A DNA stretch of 46,667 nt, taken from positions 1-46,667 of the forward strand of contig SAQE01000051.1 of the NCBI GenBank assembly GCA_004020545.1, given 5' to 3'. How positions within the stretch are numbered: the stretch's first letter is position 1; every line of letters starts with the position of its first letter. Position numbers and translations under genes: made by a program. The notes under the pieces were generated by a model. That model had not been told where the DNA came from and made no database searches. It saw only the letters and a list, made by a program, of their open reading frames with translations. This document shows positions 8,848-15,833 of this stretch, one piece after another. The DNA comes from Mesorhizobium sp. Lineage in GTDB: Bacteria > Pseudomonadota > Alphaproteobacteria > Rhizobiales > Rhizobiaceae.

Positions 8848-9267
8848 TCACGCGCTGCCCGGCCAACCCTGCCTGACGGAAAGCACGCTGCCCGGTCCGT
8901 GGACGGCGGCGAAGAACAGGCCGGCAAGGAAGGTAAAATGGTCGACAAAGAAGCCGAACTCGGCCTGGTTGCCGGCCCAGTGCGAGGGGCCGTGGAATGA
9001 GAAGCCGAGGAAGATGACATAGAGGGCGGCGATGAGGGCCGCCGGCGTGAAGAAGGCCCCGGTAAGAAAGGCGATGACCAGGAGCACTTCGAGGATCGCC
9101 GCGCACCAGGCGAGGAACAGCGGGAACGGGAAGCCGGCGGCGGCGATATAGCCGGCGGTCGCGCCCATATCCATGAACTTGAAGGTCACAGCCATCGCGA
9201 AGACGGCGGCGAAGATCAGGCGAGCGATGAGAATGGCGGCGGTCTGCCAGGTCGATTGCGTTTCCAC
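8848..9267 (-). CDS. DoxX-family membrane protein
   Basis: 139 residues starting from a GTG at 9267, chosen because GGAGGG lies 5 nt upstream; the in-frame ATG at 9321 has no site. It has four membrane helices with DoxX features: LIARLIFAAVFAMAVTFKF, then GFPFPLFLAWCAAILEVLLV, ALIAALYVIFLGFSFHGPSH and a last helix before PGSVLS. DoxX/DoxD-like proteins are small membrane proteins sometimes linked to thiosulfate:quinone oxidation or redox defence, but most members have no proven role. It stands alone, with a repeat element upstream. Confidence 0.82.
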   Translation of the reverse strand: METQSTWQTAAILIARLIFAAVFAMAVTFKFMDMGATAGYIAAAGFPFPLFLAWCAAILEVLLVIAFLTGAFFTPAALIAALYVIFLGFSFHGPSHWAGNQAEFGFFVDHFTFLAGLFFAAVHGPGSVLSVRQGWPGSA

Positions 9268-9361
9268 GATATCCCTCCGGGTTGAAGCGGTTGATGTGCT
9301 CCAAGGACGGAGGAAGGGCAATGGTTCCGACAGGGGTGGGGAAAATTGTTTTGGAGCGCTG

Positions 9362-9547
9362 TTTCCTCGCCCCGCCGCAGGCGGGGGAGAGGTGGCCGCG
9401 CAGCAGCCGGAGAGGGGGACAGCGCCGGTGGCAGGACGAAGCGCCAGACGGCGAGCCCCACTGCCAAGCTCGGCGCTTTACGAGCCCCCCTCTCCATCGC
9501 GGCTTCGCCGCGCCACCTCTCCCCCCGCTTCGCGCGGGGCGAGGAAC
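9362..9547. repeat. Inverted-repeat intergenic element between doxX and the TDO-like gene
   Basis: Two arms, 9362-9426 and 9472-9547, are imperfect reverse complements. Both carry TCGCCCCGC, GGGGGAGAGGTGG and GAGAGGGGG cores, and each arm contains its own small GC-rich palindrome. They enclose about 45 bp of spacer. This resembles the dispersed BIME/REP-like palindromic repeats common between rhizobial genes. It fills the whole gap between the two genes. Confidence 0.75.
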
Positions 9548-9553
9548 CAGGCC

Positions 9554-10309
9554 CTACCCCACCTTCACCTGCGGCGGATGGCTGATCGAGTCCCGCACCG
9601 TGCCGTAGGACGCGCCCCAGCGATCGGTCATGTCGCAGCGTATGTCCCAGAGCTCGGGGAAGAAGCGGTGGCGGGCGCCGCCTTCGAGGATCTCCACCGG
9701 CCGGCCCTTCAGCGACTTCGCGCCGAGCCCGATCGAGCGGTGGATCAGATAGAGGTGGTTGGCGCGGAATTTCTGGAACAGCTCGTCGAACTCGATCAGC
9801 GCCTCGGCCACGACATAGGCGTCGCCATGGTCGTAGTGGGTGTCGTAGACGTCCTCGACGGAGAGCCCGCGGCCGTCGAGATAGGAATGCTTGAAGGCCC
9901 GCCAGAGGTCCGGCGGCAGGCGCAGGATGAGCTTGAAGCCCGGCGACTCCTGGCCGCTGCCGTTGCCGAGCTCGAGGCGGATCTGCTGGTACTCCTTGGG
10001 CGACATGGTCTCAAGCAGGTCGAGCTGCGCCGTCATCATGCGCATCAGCCGGTGCACGCGGCCCATGAGCGTGACGACGCGGTGCGTATCCTCTCTCTCC
10101 AGATAGTCGAGGACGTCGACCAGCGTATAGGCGATGAGCTTCATCCACAGCTCCTCGACCTGGTGCACGATCTGGAACTGCAGCTCGTCGGCATTGACCA
10201 TCTCGGCGAGCGGCTTCTGGCATTGGAGAAGCTTGTCGCATTGCAGATAGACGCCGTAATCGCGCATTTCGGGCGCCTCGATGCGGGCGTGGTAGTCCGA
10301 TTTGTCCAT
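9554..10309 (-). CDS. Divergent tryptophan 2,3-dioxygenase-family heme protein
   Basis: 251 residues, all-helical TDO fold. Family features: YGVYLQCDKLLQCQKP (residues 18-33), VHQVEELWMKL with the distal His49, KEYQQIRLELG with Arg111 (equivalent to the substrate-carboxylate Arg), HLYLIHRSIG with His185 as probable proximal heme ligand, and FFPELWDIR near the end. The SGFQS segment of true TDO is replaced by NGSGQESPGF, and the glycine-rich GTGGS substrate loop is missing (LGAKSLKGR instead). So it could be tryptophan dioxygenase (first step of the kynurenine pathway) or a related heme-dependent aromatic oxygenase with another substrate. No kynureninase or formamidase lies beside it. It is divergent from an Lrp regulator, its likely controller. 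Confidence 0.75.
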   Translation of the reverse strand: MDKSDYHARIEAPEMRDYGVYLQCDKLLQCQKPLAEMVNADELQFQIVHQVEELWMKLIAYTLVDVLDYLEREDTHRVVTLMGRVHRLMRMMTAQLDLLETMSPKEYQQIRLELGNGSGQESPGFKLILRLPPDLWRAFKHSYLDGRGLSVEDVYDTHYDHGDAYVVAEALIEFDELFQKFRANHLYLIHRSIGLGAKSLKGRPVEILEGGARHRFFPELWDIRCDMTDRWGASYGTVRDSISHPPQVKVG

Positions 10310-10451
10310 GGCTCATCCTCCTCGCACGGGCATGTTCGACGGATGCCCAAAGGATAGCGCTTCCGGCTTGAACATTGTTCCTTTCTGTTATCCAATATGC
10401 CGAAATTGGAGGACGATTTATCGTCATTTAAGCAATTGCGGAGAACGGATC
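10310..10451. promoter_or_regulatory. Divergent promoter region between the TDO-like gene and lrp
   Basis: 142 bp separate the two divergent starts. The part nearest lrp is clearly AT-richer than its surroundings (10370-10440), as expected for a shared promoter and Lrp-type operator. I could not pick out a specific operator by eye. Confidence 0.45.
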
Positions 10452-10922
10452 ATGCTGGACGCTGTCGACCGTAAGATCGTAGCAGTCCTTGAACGCGACG
10501 CGCGCGTCTCGTTCGGCGAACTGGCTGAAGAGGTGGGGCTGAGCAAGACGCCGTGCTGGAAACGGGTGAAGGCTCTTGAGGATGCCGGCGCCATTCGCGG
10601 CTATTCCACCCGCATCGATCCGGCGGCGATCGGCTTCGGCATCGAAGCCTTCATCCAGGTGTCGATCGACTTCGAGGTCTCGGACGCCTTCGAGGCGGCG
10701 GTGAAGAAGCACCCGCTGATCCGCCGCTGCTATGCCACGACCGGCGAGGCCGACTATCTCCTGCAGATCGTCACCGTCGACATGAGGGCGCTGGACAGGA
10801 TGCTGCGCGAGGAGCTCAGCCGGTTGCCCGGCGTGCGCCGCACCGTGACTTCGATGGCGATGCGCGAAATCAAGGGTGATATCTCGTTCGCCGACGCCGC
10901 GGCGCATGCGCTGAGGGGATGA
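10452..10922 (+). CDS. Lrp/AsnC-family transcriptional regulator
   Basis: 156 residues. The N-terminal winged helix-turn-helix starts LDAVDRKIVAVLERDARVSF, with recognition helix SKTPCWKRVKALEDAG. A RAM/AsnC ligand-binding domain follows, with CYATTGEADYLLQIVT and LPGVRRTVTSMAM. The start at 10452 gives a normal family length; an upstream in-frame ATG at 10302 would add 50 unrelated residues. Such proteins form octamers and sense amino acids or related compounds. Its position opposite the TDO-like gene makes an aromatic amino acid, such as tryptophan, the obvious candidate signal (inference). Confidence 0.92.
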   Translation: MLDAVDRKIVAVLERDARVSFGELAEEVGLSKTPCWKRVKALEDAGAIRGYSTRIDPAAIGFGIEAFIQVSIDFEVSDAFEAAVKKHPLIRRCYATTGEADYLLQIVTVDMRALDRMLREELSRLPGVRRTVTSMAMREIKGDISFADAAAHALRG

Positions 10923-10988
10923 GGCGCGCGCACCAAATGATTTGAGACGTTGGCGGGACGGAGGAACGCCGCGGCCAGTATCCGGAAA

Positions 10989-11153
10989 TCAGGTCACACC
11001 AGGCTCCGCACGAGCAGCCGGCTCCGGCTCCCGCGCTACCTCTTCCTTTTCCGCATCGGCCTTGCGCTTCAGGCACTCCTCGAAATCATGGTCGCGGCCA
11101 CCGCAATAGGAGCAGCATTTGGCAGGCTTATTGGGGTGGAGCATCGAGGCCAT
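10989..11153 (-). CDS. 54-residue zinc-knuckle-type small protein
   Basis: A short frame starting MASMLHPNKPAKCC and ending EPEPAARAEPGVT. It holds CSYCGGRDHDFEEC, an exact C-x2-C-x4-H-x4-C pattern, the CCHC zinc knuckle known from nucleic-acid-binding proteins. The C-terminal half is charged and Ala/Glu/Pro-rich. A second in-frame ATG at 11144 could be the real start; neither has a strong ribosome site. The fit to the CCHC spacing and the natural composition support it as a gene. Function unknown; binding of zinc and RNA or DNA would be inference from the motif alone. Confidence 0.55.
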   Translation of the reverse strand: MASMLHPNKPAKCCSYCGGRDHDFEECLKRKADAEKEEVAREPEPAARAEPGVT

Positions 11154-11246
11154 TCCCAAGAATGCACAAAAAGCTTTCCGGTTGCAGCAATGCGTGAAGC
11201 CGCTGCAACCGCCCGTTCAACCCCATGCCCCACTGTCAAAATCAAA

Positions 11247-11274
11247 GGAGCTCGCCGCTTGCGCGGCGGGCTCC
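11247..11274 (-). terminator. Rho-independent terminator of the SPW gene
   Basis: A 12-bp stem (GGAGCCCGCCGC / GCGGCGAGCTCC, one G-T pair) with a GCAA loop. Read on the minus strand it is followed by TTTGATTTT. It lies just past the stop of the SPW gene. Confidence 0.7.
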
Positions 11275-11288
11275 CGCTCAGTCACCGC

Positions 11289-11642
11289 TCACGCATGCGC
11301 GTGGGGATGACGGAAGTCCCAGACGGCATAGGCCGATGCCGCGATCACCAGCACGCCGAGAACGACATGCGTGGCCATCACATTCGTGTCTGCCGCAAAG
11401 CCCAGCAGCCAGGGTGACACGATTAGCCAGAGCCCGAGGGCCATATTTACCCATTCTTCCCATTCGGCGAACACCGAAAGCGTCGCGAGCGCCAGAGCGC
11501 CGAGCGCAACGCCGACAATCCAGGCGTTCCACGCGGGCACCATTACCGCGGTGAATCCGATGACCCAAGGTGAGATGAACAGGCAGATCGCGAGGACCAG
11601 AGTGATCCAGTCCATGCTCTTTCTTGCTTCCATCATTGCCAT
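11289..11642 (-). CDS. SPW-repeat membrane protein
   Basis: 117 residues, four membrane helices in two repeats, each with the SPW signature: ISPWVIGF near residue 25 and IVSPWLLGF near residue 80, plus WNAWIVGVALG and WEEWVNMALG. The start at 11642 is chosen because GGAGG lies 6-7 nt upstream. SPW proteins are found in proteobacteria and actinobacteria, often next to stress or desiccation genes; no biochemical role is established. The C-terminus is His-rich (RHPHAHA). A terminator follows at once. Confidence 0.85.
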   Translation of the reverse strand: MAMMEARKSMDWITLVLAICLFISPWVIGFTAVMVPAWNAWIVGVALGALALATLSVFAEWEEWVNMALGLWLIVSPWLLGFAADTNVMATHVVLGVLVIAASAYAVWDFRHPHAHA

Positions 11643-11887
11643 GACAACCTCCATAGATGAAGCTTGACCAAAGCAAAGCATTCGCGTGGACATTGCACGC
11701 TCACCCATTGATATAACTATGCTTTTATGAAGCTGCAAGGAGGCGCGCCGGCAACCGCGGCTTGCGCCTCGCCCGGCGCTTCCTTATCTGCCCGCGATGG
11801 CAAAGCTTGTCGCGCATATGCCCGAAAAGCCCGCGCCAGGTGGCGGCGGCCGCTCTCTCGCCGCCTCGGAGGCCCGACGTTCGCCGT

Positions 11888-12943
11888 TCAAACGCTGAAG
11901 TCGCTTTCGCTCTCCGCCCCCAGTTGCGGGACGACGATAGCCTCGAGCGGTGCCGTCAGCGACCATTTCAGCTCGCCGGGCGAGCGTTCCAGACTGGAGG
12001 TTCCGCCAAGCGATTGCGGCGCCACGCGCTGCAGCACCACCGTGCCGAAGCCTTTTCGTATGGACTCGTTCGTCTCGCACTGTCCGTCGGGGTCGGTCGA
12101 CGCCTCCCGCCAGACAAGGTGAAACCAACGCCGAGCCTCCGGGCCGGTGTCGACCGTCCAAGTGATCTCGACATGGCCGCCCTCACCCGCCAGCGCGCCA
12201 TATTTCGACGAGTTGGTGCCGAGTTCGTGGAAGGCCATGCCGAGATTTTGCACGGCGTTCGACTGCAGCGTCAGCAGCGGGCCAGAGAGCGAGATGCGCT
12301 CCTCATGGCCGAACGGCTTCAGATGCTCCTGGATGAGATCGAAAAGGCTCGCTCCCGCCCATTCCGAAGTGACAAGAAGATCATGCGAACGCGACAGTGC
12401 CATGATGCGCGCACGGATCATCTCCTCGAACTCGCCGGGATCGGTCGAACGCTTGCTGGTTTCACGGACCATCGACAGGATGACCGCGAACTGGTTCTTC
12501 ACGCGATGGTTGACCTCACGCATCAGGAGCCGGATGCGACGCTCGCTTTCCTTGGCGGCGGTGATGTCGCGGGCGATCGTGGATGCGCCGACAATCTCGC
12601 CGGAAAGGTTCCTGATCGGTGAAACCGTGACTGAAACGGCAACCAGCGAGCCGTCCTTCCGTTTCCGCGTCGTGTCCAGGTTCGCCACGCCCTCGCCCCT
12701 GCGGATGCGGCCGATGATGTCGCTTTCCTCATCGTGCAGATGCTCGGGGATGAGGAGCAGCATCGATCGGCCGACGGCTTCCTCCGCGCTGTAGCCAAAC
12801 ATGCGTTCGGCCGCACGGTTCCAGTTGGTGATGATGCTGTTCAAATCCTTGCCGATGATGGCGTCGAAGGAAGAATCGACAATGGCTGCCAGCCGCGCAT
12901 TGGCGCTGGCATCTTCTGATTCCCTGCCCCCGGATTTCGCCAT
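11888..12943 (-). CDS. PAS-domain HWE-family sensor histidine kinase
   Basis: 351 residues, soluble. An N-terminal PAS domain (about 14-135; IVDSSFDAIIGKD, TNWNRAAERMFGYSAEE, IARDITAAKE) is followed by a phosphoacceptor helix with His146 (MREVNHRVKNQF), the HWE N-box FHELGTNSSKYGAL (His239, Asn244) and WRE at 278-280. HWE kinases replace the classical F-box and are abundant in Rhizobiales, where several feed the PhyR/NepR/EcfG general stress pathway or light/oxygen responses. No response regulator is adjacent, so its partner is elsewhere. The ligand sensed by the PAS domain is unknown; no LOV cysteine motif is seen. Confidence 0.9.
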   Translation of the reverse strand: MAKSGGRESEDASANARLAAIVDSSFDAIIGKDLNSIITNWNRAAERMFGYSAEEAVGRSMLLLIPEHLHDEESDIIGRIRRGEGVANLDTTRKRKDGSLVAVSVTVSPIRNLSGEIVGASTIARDITAAKESERRIRLLMREVNHRVKNQFAVILSMVRETSKRSTDPGEFEEMIRARIMALSRSHDLLVTSEWAGASLFDLIQEHLKPFGHEERISLSGPLLTLQSNAVQNLGMAFHELGTNSSKYGALAGEGGHVEITWTVDTGPEARRWFHLVWREASTDPDGQCETNESIRKGFGTVVLQRVAPQSLGGTSSLERSPGELKWSLTAPLEAIVVPQLGAESESDFSV

Positions 12944-13007
12944 TGTCCCTAGTTAGCGCACTTGCGGATCAAGACAACAGCCGGAAAAGATGAGGTATAA
13001 TCTTGTT

Positions 13008-13238
13008 CTAAGTTTTGGGGTTTTCTTCGGCGATCGGCGACAGCACGCCGAAGTCCTGCGACTTGACGCCGGTCTCGGCGGTCAGGAAGCCTTCCGCGGC
13101 AAGACCGCGGCGCAGCAGTTCACGGACAGCGGCCGAACGGCTCGGCATGCGTTTGTCGAAACGCCAGTTCTCGACCGCCGCCAGTTCATCTTCGGTCAGC
13201 ATGATTTGCAGCCGCTGCGGTCGCTCCAACTCAGCCAC
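13008..13238 (-). CDS. Ribbon-helix-helix (CopG/Arc-like) protein
   Basis: 76 residues from a GTG at 13238 with GGGAGG 6 nt upstream. The segment RLQIMLTEDELAAVENWRFD followed by MPSRSAAVRELLRRGLAAEG has the beta-helix-helix pattern of RHH DNA-binding proteins. The C-terminal tail is unstructured and ends EENPKT. It may be an antitoxin-like or small regulatory protein, but no toxin gene is adjacent. The divergent upstream region holds a direct repeat (13268-13292) that could be its own operator. Confidence 0.72.
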   Translation of the reverse strand: MAELERPQRLQIMLTEDELAAVENWRFDKRMPSRSAAVRELLRRGLAAEGFLTAETGVKSQDFGVLSPIAEENPKT

Positions 13239-13267
13239 TTTAGCCTCCCAAGAGACGAATACCACGA

Positions 13268-13292
13268 ATGAGTATGTGTCTCACTATGAGTA
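13268..13292. promoter_or_regulatory. Direct repeat upstream of the RHH gene, possible operator
   Basis: ATGAGTA occurs at 13268-13274 and 13286-13292, an 18-bp period, within the AT-rich start of the divergent region. RHH proteins commonly bind such spaced repeats. Only the repeat itself is observed. Confidence 0.3.
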
Positions 13293-13507
13293 AAATTAGG
13301 AAACAGCACCCAGAACGTCAAGGTTGCTCGATCGGCAAAAGGCGGATGACCCTAACGATGCGGGTGATACCACGAAACCACATTTGTGATACTCTGCTAA
13401 CTATTTGTTTTATTTATGAATTTTTACATTTTCCTATTGCTGTTCGCCCGATACGGGCGCATGATGCGAACAGAGGGACAAACCGTCCGCGAAAGGAGGG
13501 TTTTCCG

Positions 13508-13846
13508 ATGCAACGAGAGTTTTCCGACCAGATGCGCGATGATGCCCACCGCAAGGTCCAGGAGGCCCTGCGGACGAACGGGATCGTCAATATCATCAGA
13601 CTGTCGGAAGAGATCAGGCTCCGGAACCTCGAAGAGAATTTCGCCCGCGAGGATATCGAAGATTTGGTCATGCAGGTGGCCCAGATCTACGGCGCGCCGA
13701 TCGAGTTCGACGAGCAGGTCCTCACCGCGCTCGACTTGCCCGATGCCTGTCCAGCCGACAGCCGCAACGATCTGGAAAAGGCGCTCGACCAACGACGGCT
13801 GCCGTGTTCCCCGATCGATCTGCTTCATTTGGATTCGAAAGACTGA
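13508..13846 (+). CDS. Small hypothetical protein
   Basis: 112 residues starting MQREFSDQMRDD. The ATG at 13508 has AAAGGAGGG at ideal spacing, much better than the far upstream in-frame ATG at 13268. It is soluble, charged and helical: ALRTNGIVNIIRLSEEIRLR, then EDIEDLVMQVAQIYGAPIEF. A mildly acidic C-terminus ends LLHLDSKD. It resembles short rhizobial proteins of unknown function. The region upstream (13300-13500) is AT-rich and probably holds its promoter; a RIME element follows the stop. Confidence 0.68.
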   Translation: MQREFSDQMRDDAHRKVQEALRTNGIVNIIRLSEEIRLRNLEENFAREDIEDLVMQVAQIYGAPIEFDEQVLTALDLPDACPADSRNDLEKALDQRRLPCSPIDLLHLDSKD

Positions 13847-13894
13847 GCGGCGGCGGCTTGTATCCAGGCGAGCGAACCGCCAGCGGTGCTCCCG

Positions 13895-13995
13895 CCATGT
13901 CGCCCAAAAGTGCGCAGCGGTTTTGGAGAACGACATGCATCAAAACAAAGATTTGAAGCGCGCCGTCTGAATTCGTTTCAGTACGACGCGCTTTA
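13895..13995 (+). repeat. RIME-type intergenic mosaic element, copy A
   Basis: About 100 bp with two palindromes. The first has outer arms CATGTCG/CGACATG (13895-13936 region) around inner arms CCAAAA/TTTTGG. The second runs from AGCGCGCCGT to ACGACGCGCT (13957-13992) with CTGAA/TTCAG inside. The same order, inverted, appears at 45846-45944. It matches the layout of the Rhizobium-specific intergenic mosaic element. It also supplies the stop region of the HD gene on the other strand. Confidence 0.8.
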
Positions 13996-14409
13996 GTGGC
14001 CGTTCAACTCGCCCAGCAGGCGCAGGCCCTCCTCGTACTTGGTCGGGGCGATGCCCGCCTGAAACGCCTGCCAGAGATTGTCCTTGAGGTCTGCCTTCTT
14101 GACGGGCAGCGACAGCGGGTTCGAGGCTGCGCGAAAGATGAAGGCCTGCTCGCTCTCGTCCATCCTTCTGGTCAGGGCATCGACCGCCACGACCACCCGC
14201 AATCCGAAGCCGGCCGCCTCCAGCCTGTTCAGCGACCAGCCGTCGCCCTTCTCCAGCACGTCGTGCAGATAGGCGACGGTCTTCTCGTCGAGCGTTTCGA
14301 CGGCGTCGGCAACGCGCCTTAGATGCTCGATATAGGGTCGGCCGGTCTTGTCCAGTTGGCCGCGATGGGCCTGCCTGGCGATCTTCGCTGCTCGGTGGAG
14401 CATGTTCAC
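13993..14409 (-). CDS. HD-domain (RelA/SpoT-like) phosphohydrolase
   Basis: 138 residues. The chain follows the N-terminal hydrolase domain of RelA/SpoT proteins: ARQAHRGQLDKTGRPYIEHLRRVA (His15, His29), VAYLHDVLEK (His49-Asp50) and VKKADLKDN (Asp107), the metal-binding HD set. It lacks synthetase, TGS and ACT domains, so it would be a single-domain hydrolase (small alarmone hydrolase/Mesh1-like) or a related phosphohydrolase. The usual LHDVVED motif reads LHDVLEK, so the acidic residue after HD is changed, which may alter the substrate. It stands alone between a RIME copy and csbD. Confidence 0.78.
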   Translation of the reverse strand: MNMLHRAAKIARQAHRGQLDKTGRPYIEHLRRVADAVETLDEKTVAYLHDVLEKGDGWSLNRLEAAGFGLRVVVAVDALTRRMDESEQAFIFRAASNPLSLPVKKADLKDNLWQAFQAGIAPTKYEEGLRLLGELNGH

Positions 14410-14614
14410 CTCGATCTCATCAACCTGTAAGCCCGCCTCGGCGGGGAGAGGGCCGAGACGGGCTGGATCGGGCTCTGGATACCCGGTCCGACAGCGCGCA
14501 TTTCGCGGGGATGCTGGGACTGCGCGCCATGGTGCAAGAGGAACATCAGCGACGCCTAAATGTTCCCTCCCAATTCCCCATTCAAATCCCGATTCCGGCG
14601 TTCGGCCAAAGGCA

Positions 14615-14639
14615 GGAACCTCCGTGCGGTGCCGCCGTT
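14615..14639 (+). promoter_or_regulatory. EcfG-type general-stress promoter of csbD
   Basis: GGAAC (14615-14619), 16 nt, then CGTT (14636-14639), an exact match to the alphaproteobacterial EcfG/RpoE2 consensus. It lies 32 bp before the csbD start. Confidence 0.7.
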
Positions 14640-14671
14640 AGCTCATTGTGCAAAACGAAGGAGTTCGCACC

Positions 14672-14875
14672 ATGGATTGGAACCGCGTCGAAGGGAATTG
14701 GAAGCAGATCAAGGGCAAGGTCAAGGAACAGTGGGGCAAGCTCACCGACGATGACCTCGACCGCATCGCCGGCAAGCGCGACCAGCTGGAAGGCAAGATC
14801 CAGGAACGTTACGGCATCGAGAAGGACCGCGTGCGGCGTGACATCGACGACTGGGCAAGGCGCCAAGGCTGGTAG
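14672..14875 (+). CDS. CsbD-family stress protein
   Basis: 67 residues starting MDWNRVEGNWKQIKGKVKEQ, the standard opening of the CsbD family, with GKLTDDDLDRIAGKRDQLEG in the middle. It is small, hydrophilic and helical. CsbD proteins are general-stress products whose molecular role is not established. The start at 14672 is chosen over the ATG at 14648 because the family begins here and GGAG lies upstream. An EcfG-type promoter directly upstream supports stress control. Confidence 0.92.
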   Translation: MDWNRVEGNWKQIKGKVKEQWGKLTDDDLDRIAGKRDQLEGKIQERYGIEKDRVRRDIDDWARRQGW

Positions 14876-15002
14876 TGTCCGCCGACCGGACAATTGAGCC
14901 CGCAGCGCTCAAAGCCGGGTTGCGGCTTCAAAAGCAAGGATTTTGATTTCCGAACAATGAGACTATATTAGCTGACTAAGTGATTCATGGCGCGGTGAAC
15001 CG

Positions 15003-15188
15003 ATGGCCAAGAAGAAACCGAGACCGGCCTTGTCCGTTGTCGCCACAGCCTCACGATCAGAGGCTTCCGAAGCGATTTATTTTGCCCGCAAATGCGGTCT
15101 CACCCCCGACGAAGCCCTGCGGATAATGCGCGAGGCGCATGTGACACCAGGGTTCAAGTCGCCAGACAACGGAAAACAGAAGCGCTGA
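15003..15188 (+). CDS. Small basic hypothetical protein
   Basis: 61 residues, MAKKKPRPALSV at the start and PDNGKQKR at the end. The middle YFARKCGLTPDEALRIMREA looks like a small helix-turn-helix-type unit and is loosely reminiscent of DUF3606-type short proteins, but I cannot assign it. Basic ends and a helical core suggest nucleic-acid binding, which is only a guess. AT-rich DNA upstream (14940-14990) is a likely promoter. Confidence 0.55.
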   Translation: MAKKKPRPALSVVATASRSEASEAIYFARKCGLTPDEALRIMREAHVTPGFKSPDNGKQKR

Positions 15189-15260
15189 GCCGGCAAGTGT
15201 GCCGATCGCGCCACCGGCAGGACGTACCGCCGGCCGTGGCTACCTTGGCATTGCGGAAAT

Positions 15261-15285
15261 GGAACTTCAGTCGCTGCTGGCTGTT
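15261..15285 (+). promoter_or_regulatory. EcfG-like promoter of the small membrane protein
   Basis: GGAAC (15261-15265), 16 nt, TGTT (15282-15285). It is one base off the consensus CGTT and about 23 bp before the start codon at 15309, giving a short leader. Confidence 0.5.
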
Positions 15286-15308
15286 CCATTTGAAAGGCGG
15301 GCATCAGC

Positions 15309-15611
15309 ATGACCAGATCGTCGCTCCATCTGCTCAAGGGCATCGGCTATACGATCTCGACGGCAAGTGTGATCCTGCTGGCGACTGTCAGTTGGGAGGG
15401 CGCATCGAAAAGTCCGCTGTTGATTGCCTGCCTGCTCGGCGGCGCCGCCACGTCGATCGTCGGCATGTTTTGCCGCTGGCTTTCCTACGAGATTGAAAAG
15501 CGTGGGGACGAGCAGCAGGGCAGCGTGACCGAGAAAAGGCCGGTTCTCGGATCGCCGGCAAGCAGCGTCAACCCTATCTCCGCCGCCGGAACGCCGAGAC
15601 CAGCACCGTGA
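15309..15611 (+). CDS. Small two-helix membrane protein
   Basis: 100 residues. Two hydrophobic segments (GYTISTASVILLATVSW, about 12-28, and LLIACLLGGAATSIVGMFCRW, about 37-57) are followed by a charged cytoplasmic tail and a Pro/Ser-rich end. GGCGGGC before the start serves as ribosome site. No family is recognised. An EcfG-like promoter directly upstream suggests induction in stress, like csbD. Confidence 0.62.
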   Translation: MTRSSLHLLKGIGYTISTASVILLATVSWEGASKSPLLIACLLGGAATSIVGMFCRWLSYEIEKRGDEQQGSVTEKRPVLGSPASSVNPISAAGTPRPAP

Positions 15612-15720
15612 TTAGGCTGCTGGCAACGATCATGTGGCAACCTCGCCGCCCGACACGCGGTTTGGGTATCGCGGTCGGGATGGTTCCGGACAGGGGTACG
15701 GCCAGCGCCGAGATCAAAGA

Positions 15721-15745
15721 AGCCCCGGCCGAGACGACCGGGGCT
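15721..15745 (-). terminator. Probable terminator of the small secreted protein gene
   Basis: AGCCCCGG/CCGGGGCT stem of 8 bp with a 9-nt loop. On the minus strand it is followed by TCTTTGAT. It lies 90 bp past the stop at 15834. Confidence 0.5.
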
Positions 15746-15833
15746 GCAATTTCGGGAGTAACACGAAGTTCGGGAAACTGTCCGGTAACTCGCGTGCCCG
15801 GTAAAAGTTCCGGGCCGGTCCGGTTGGCCGCCC

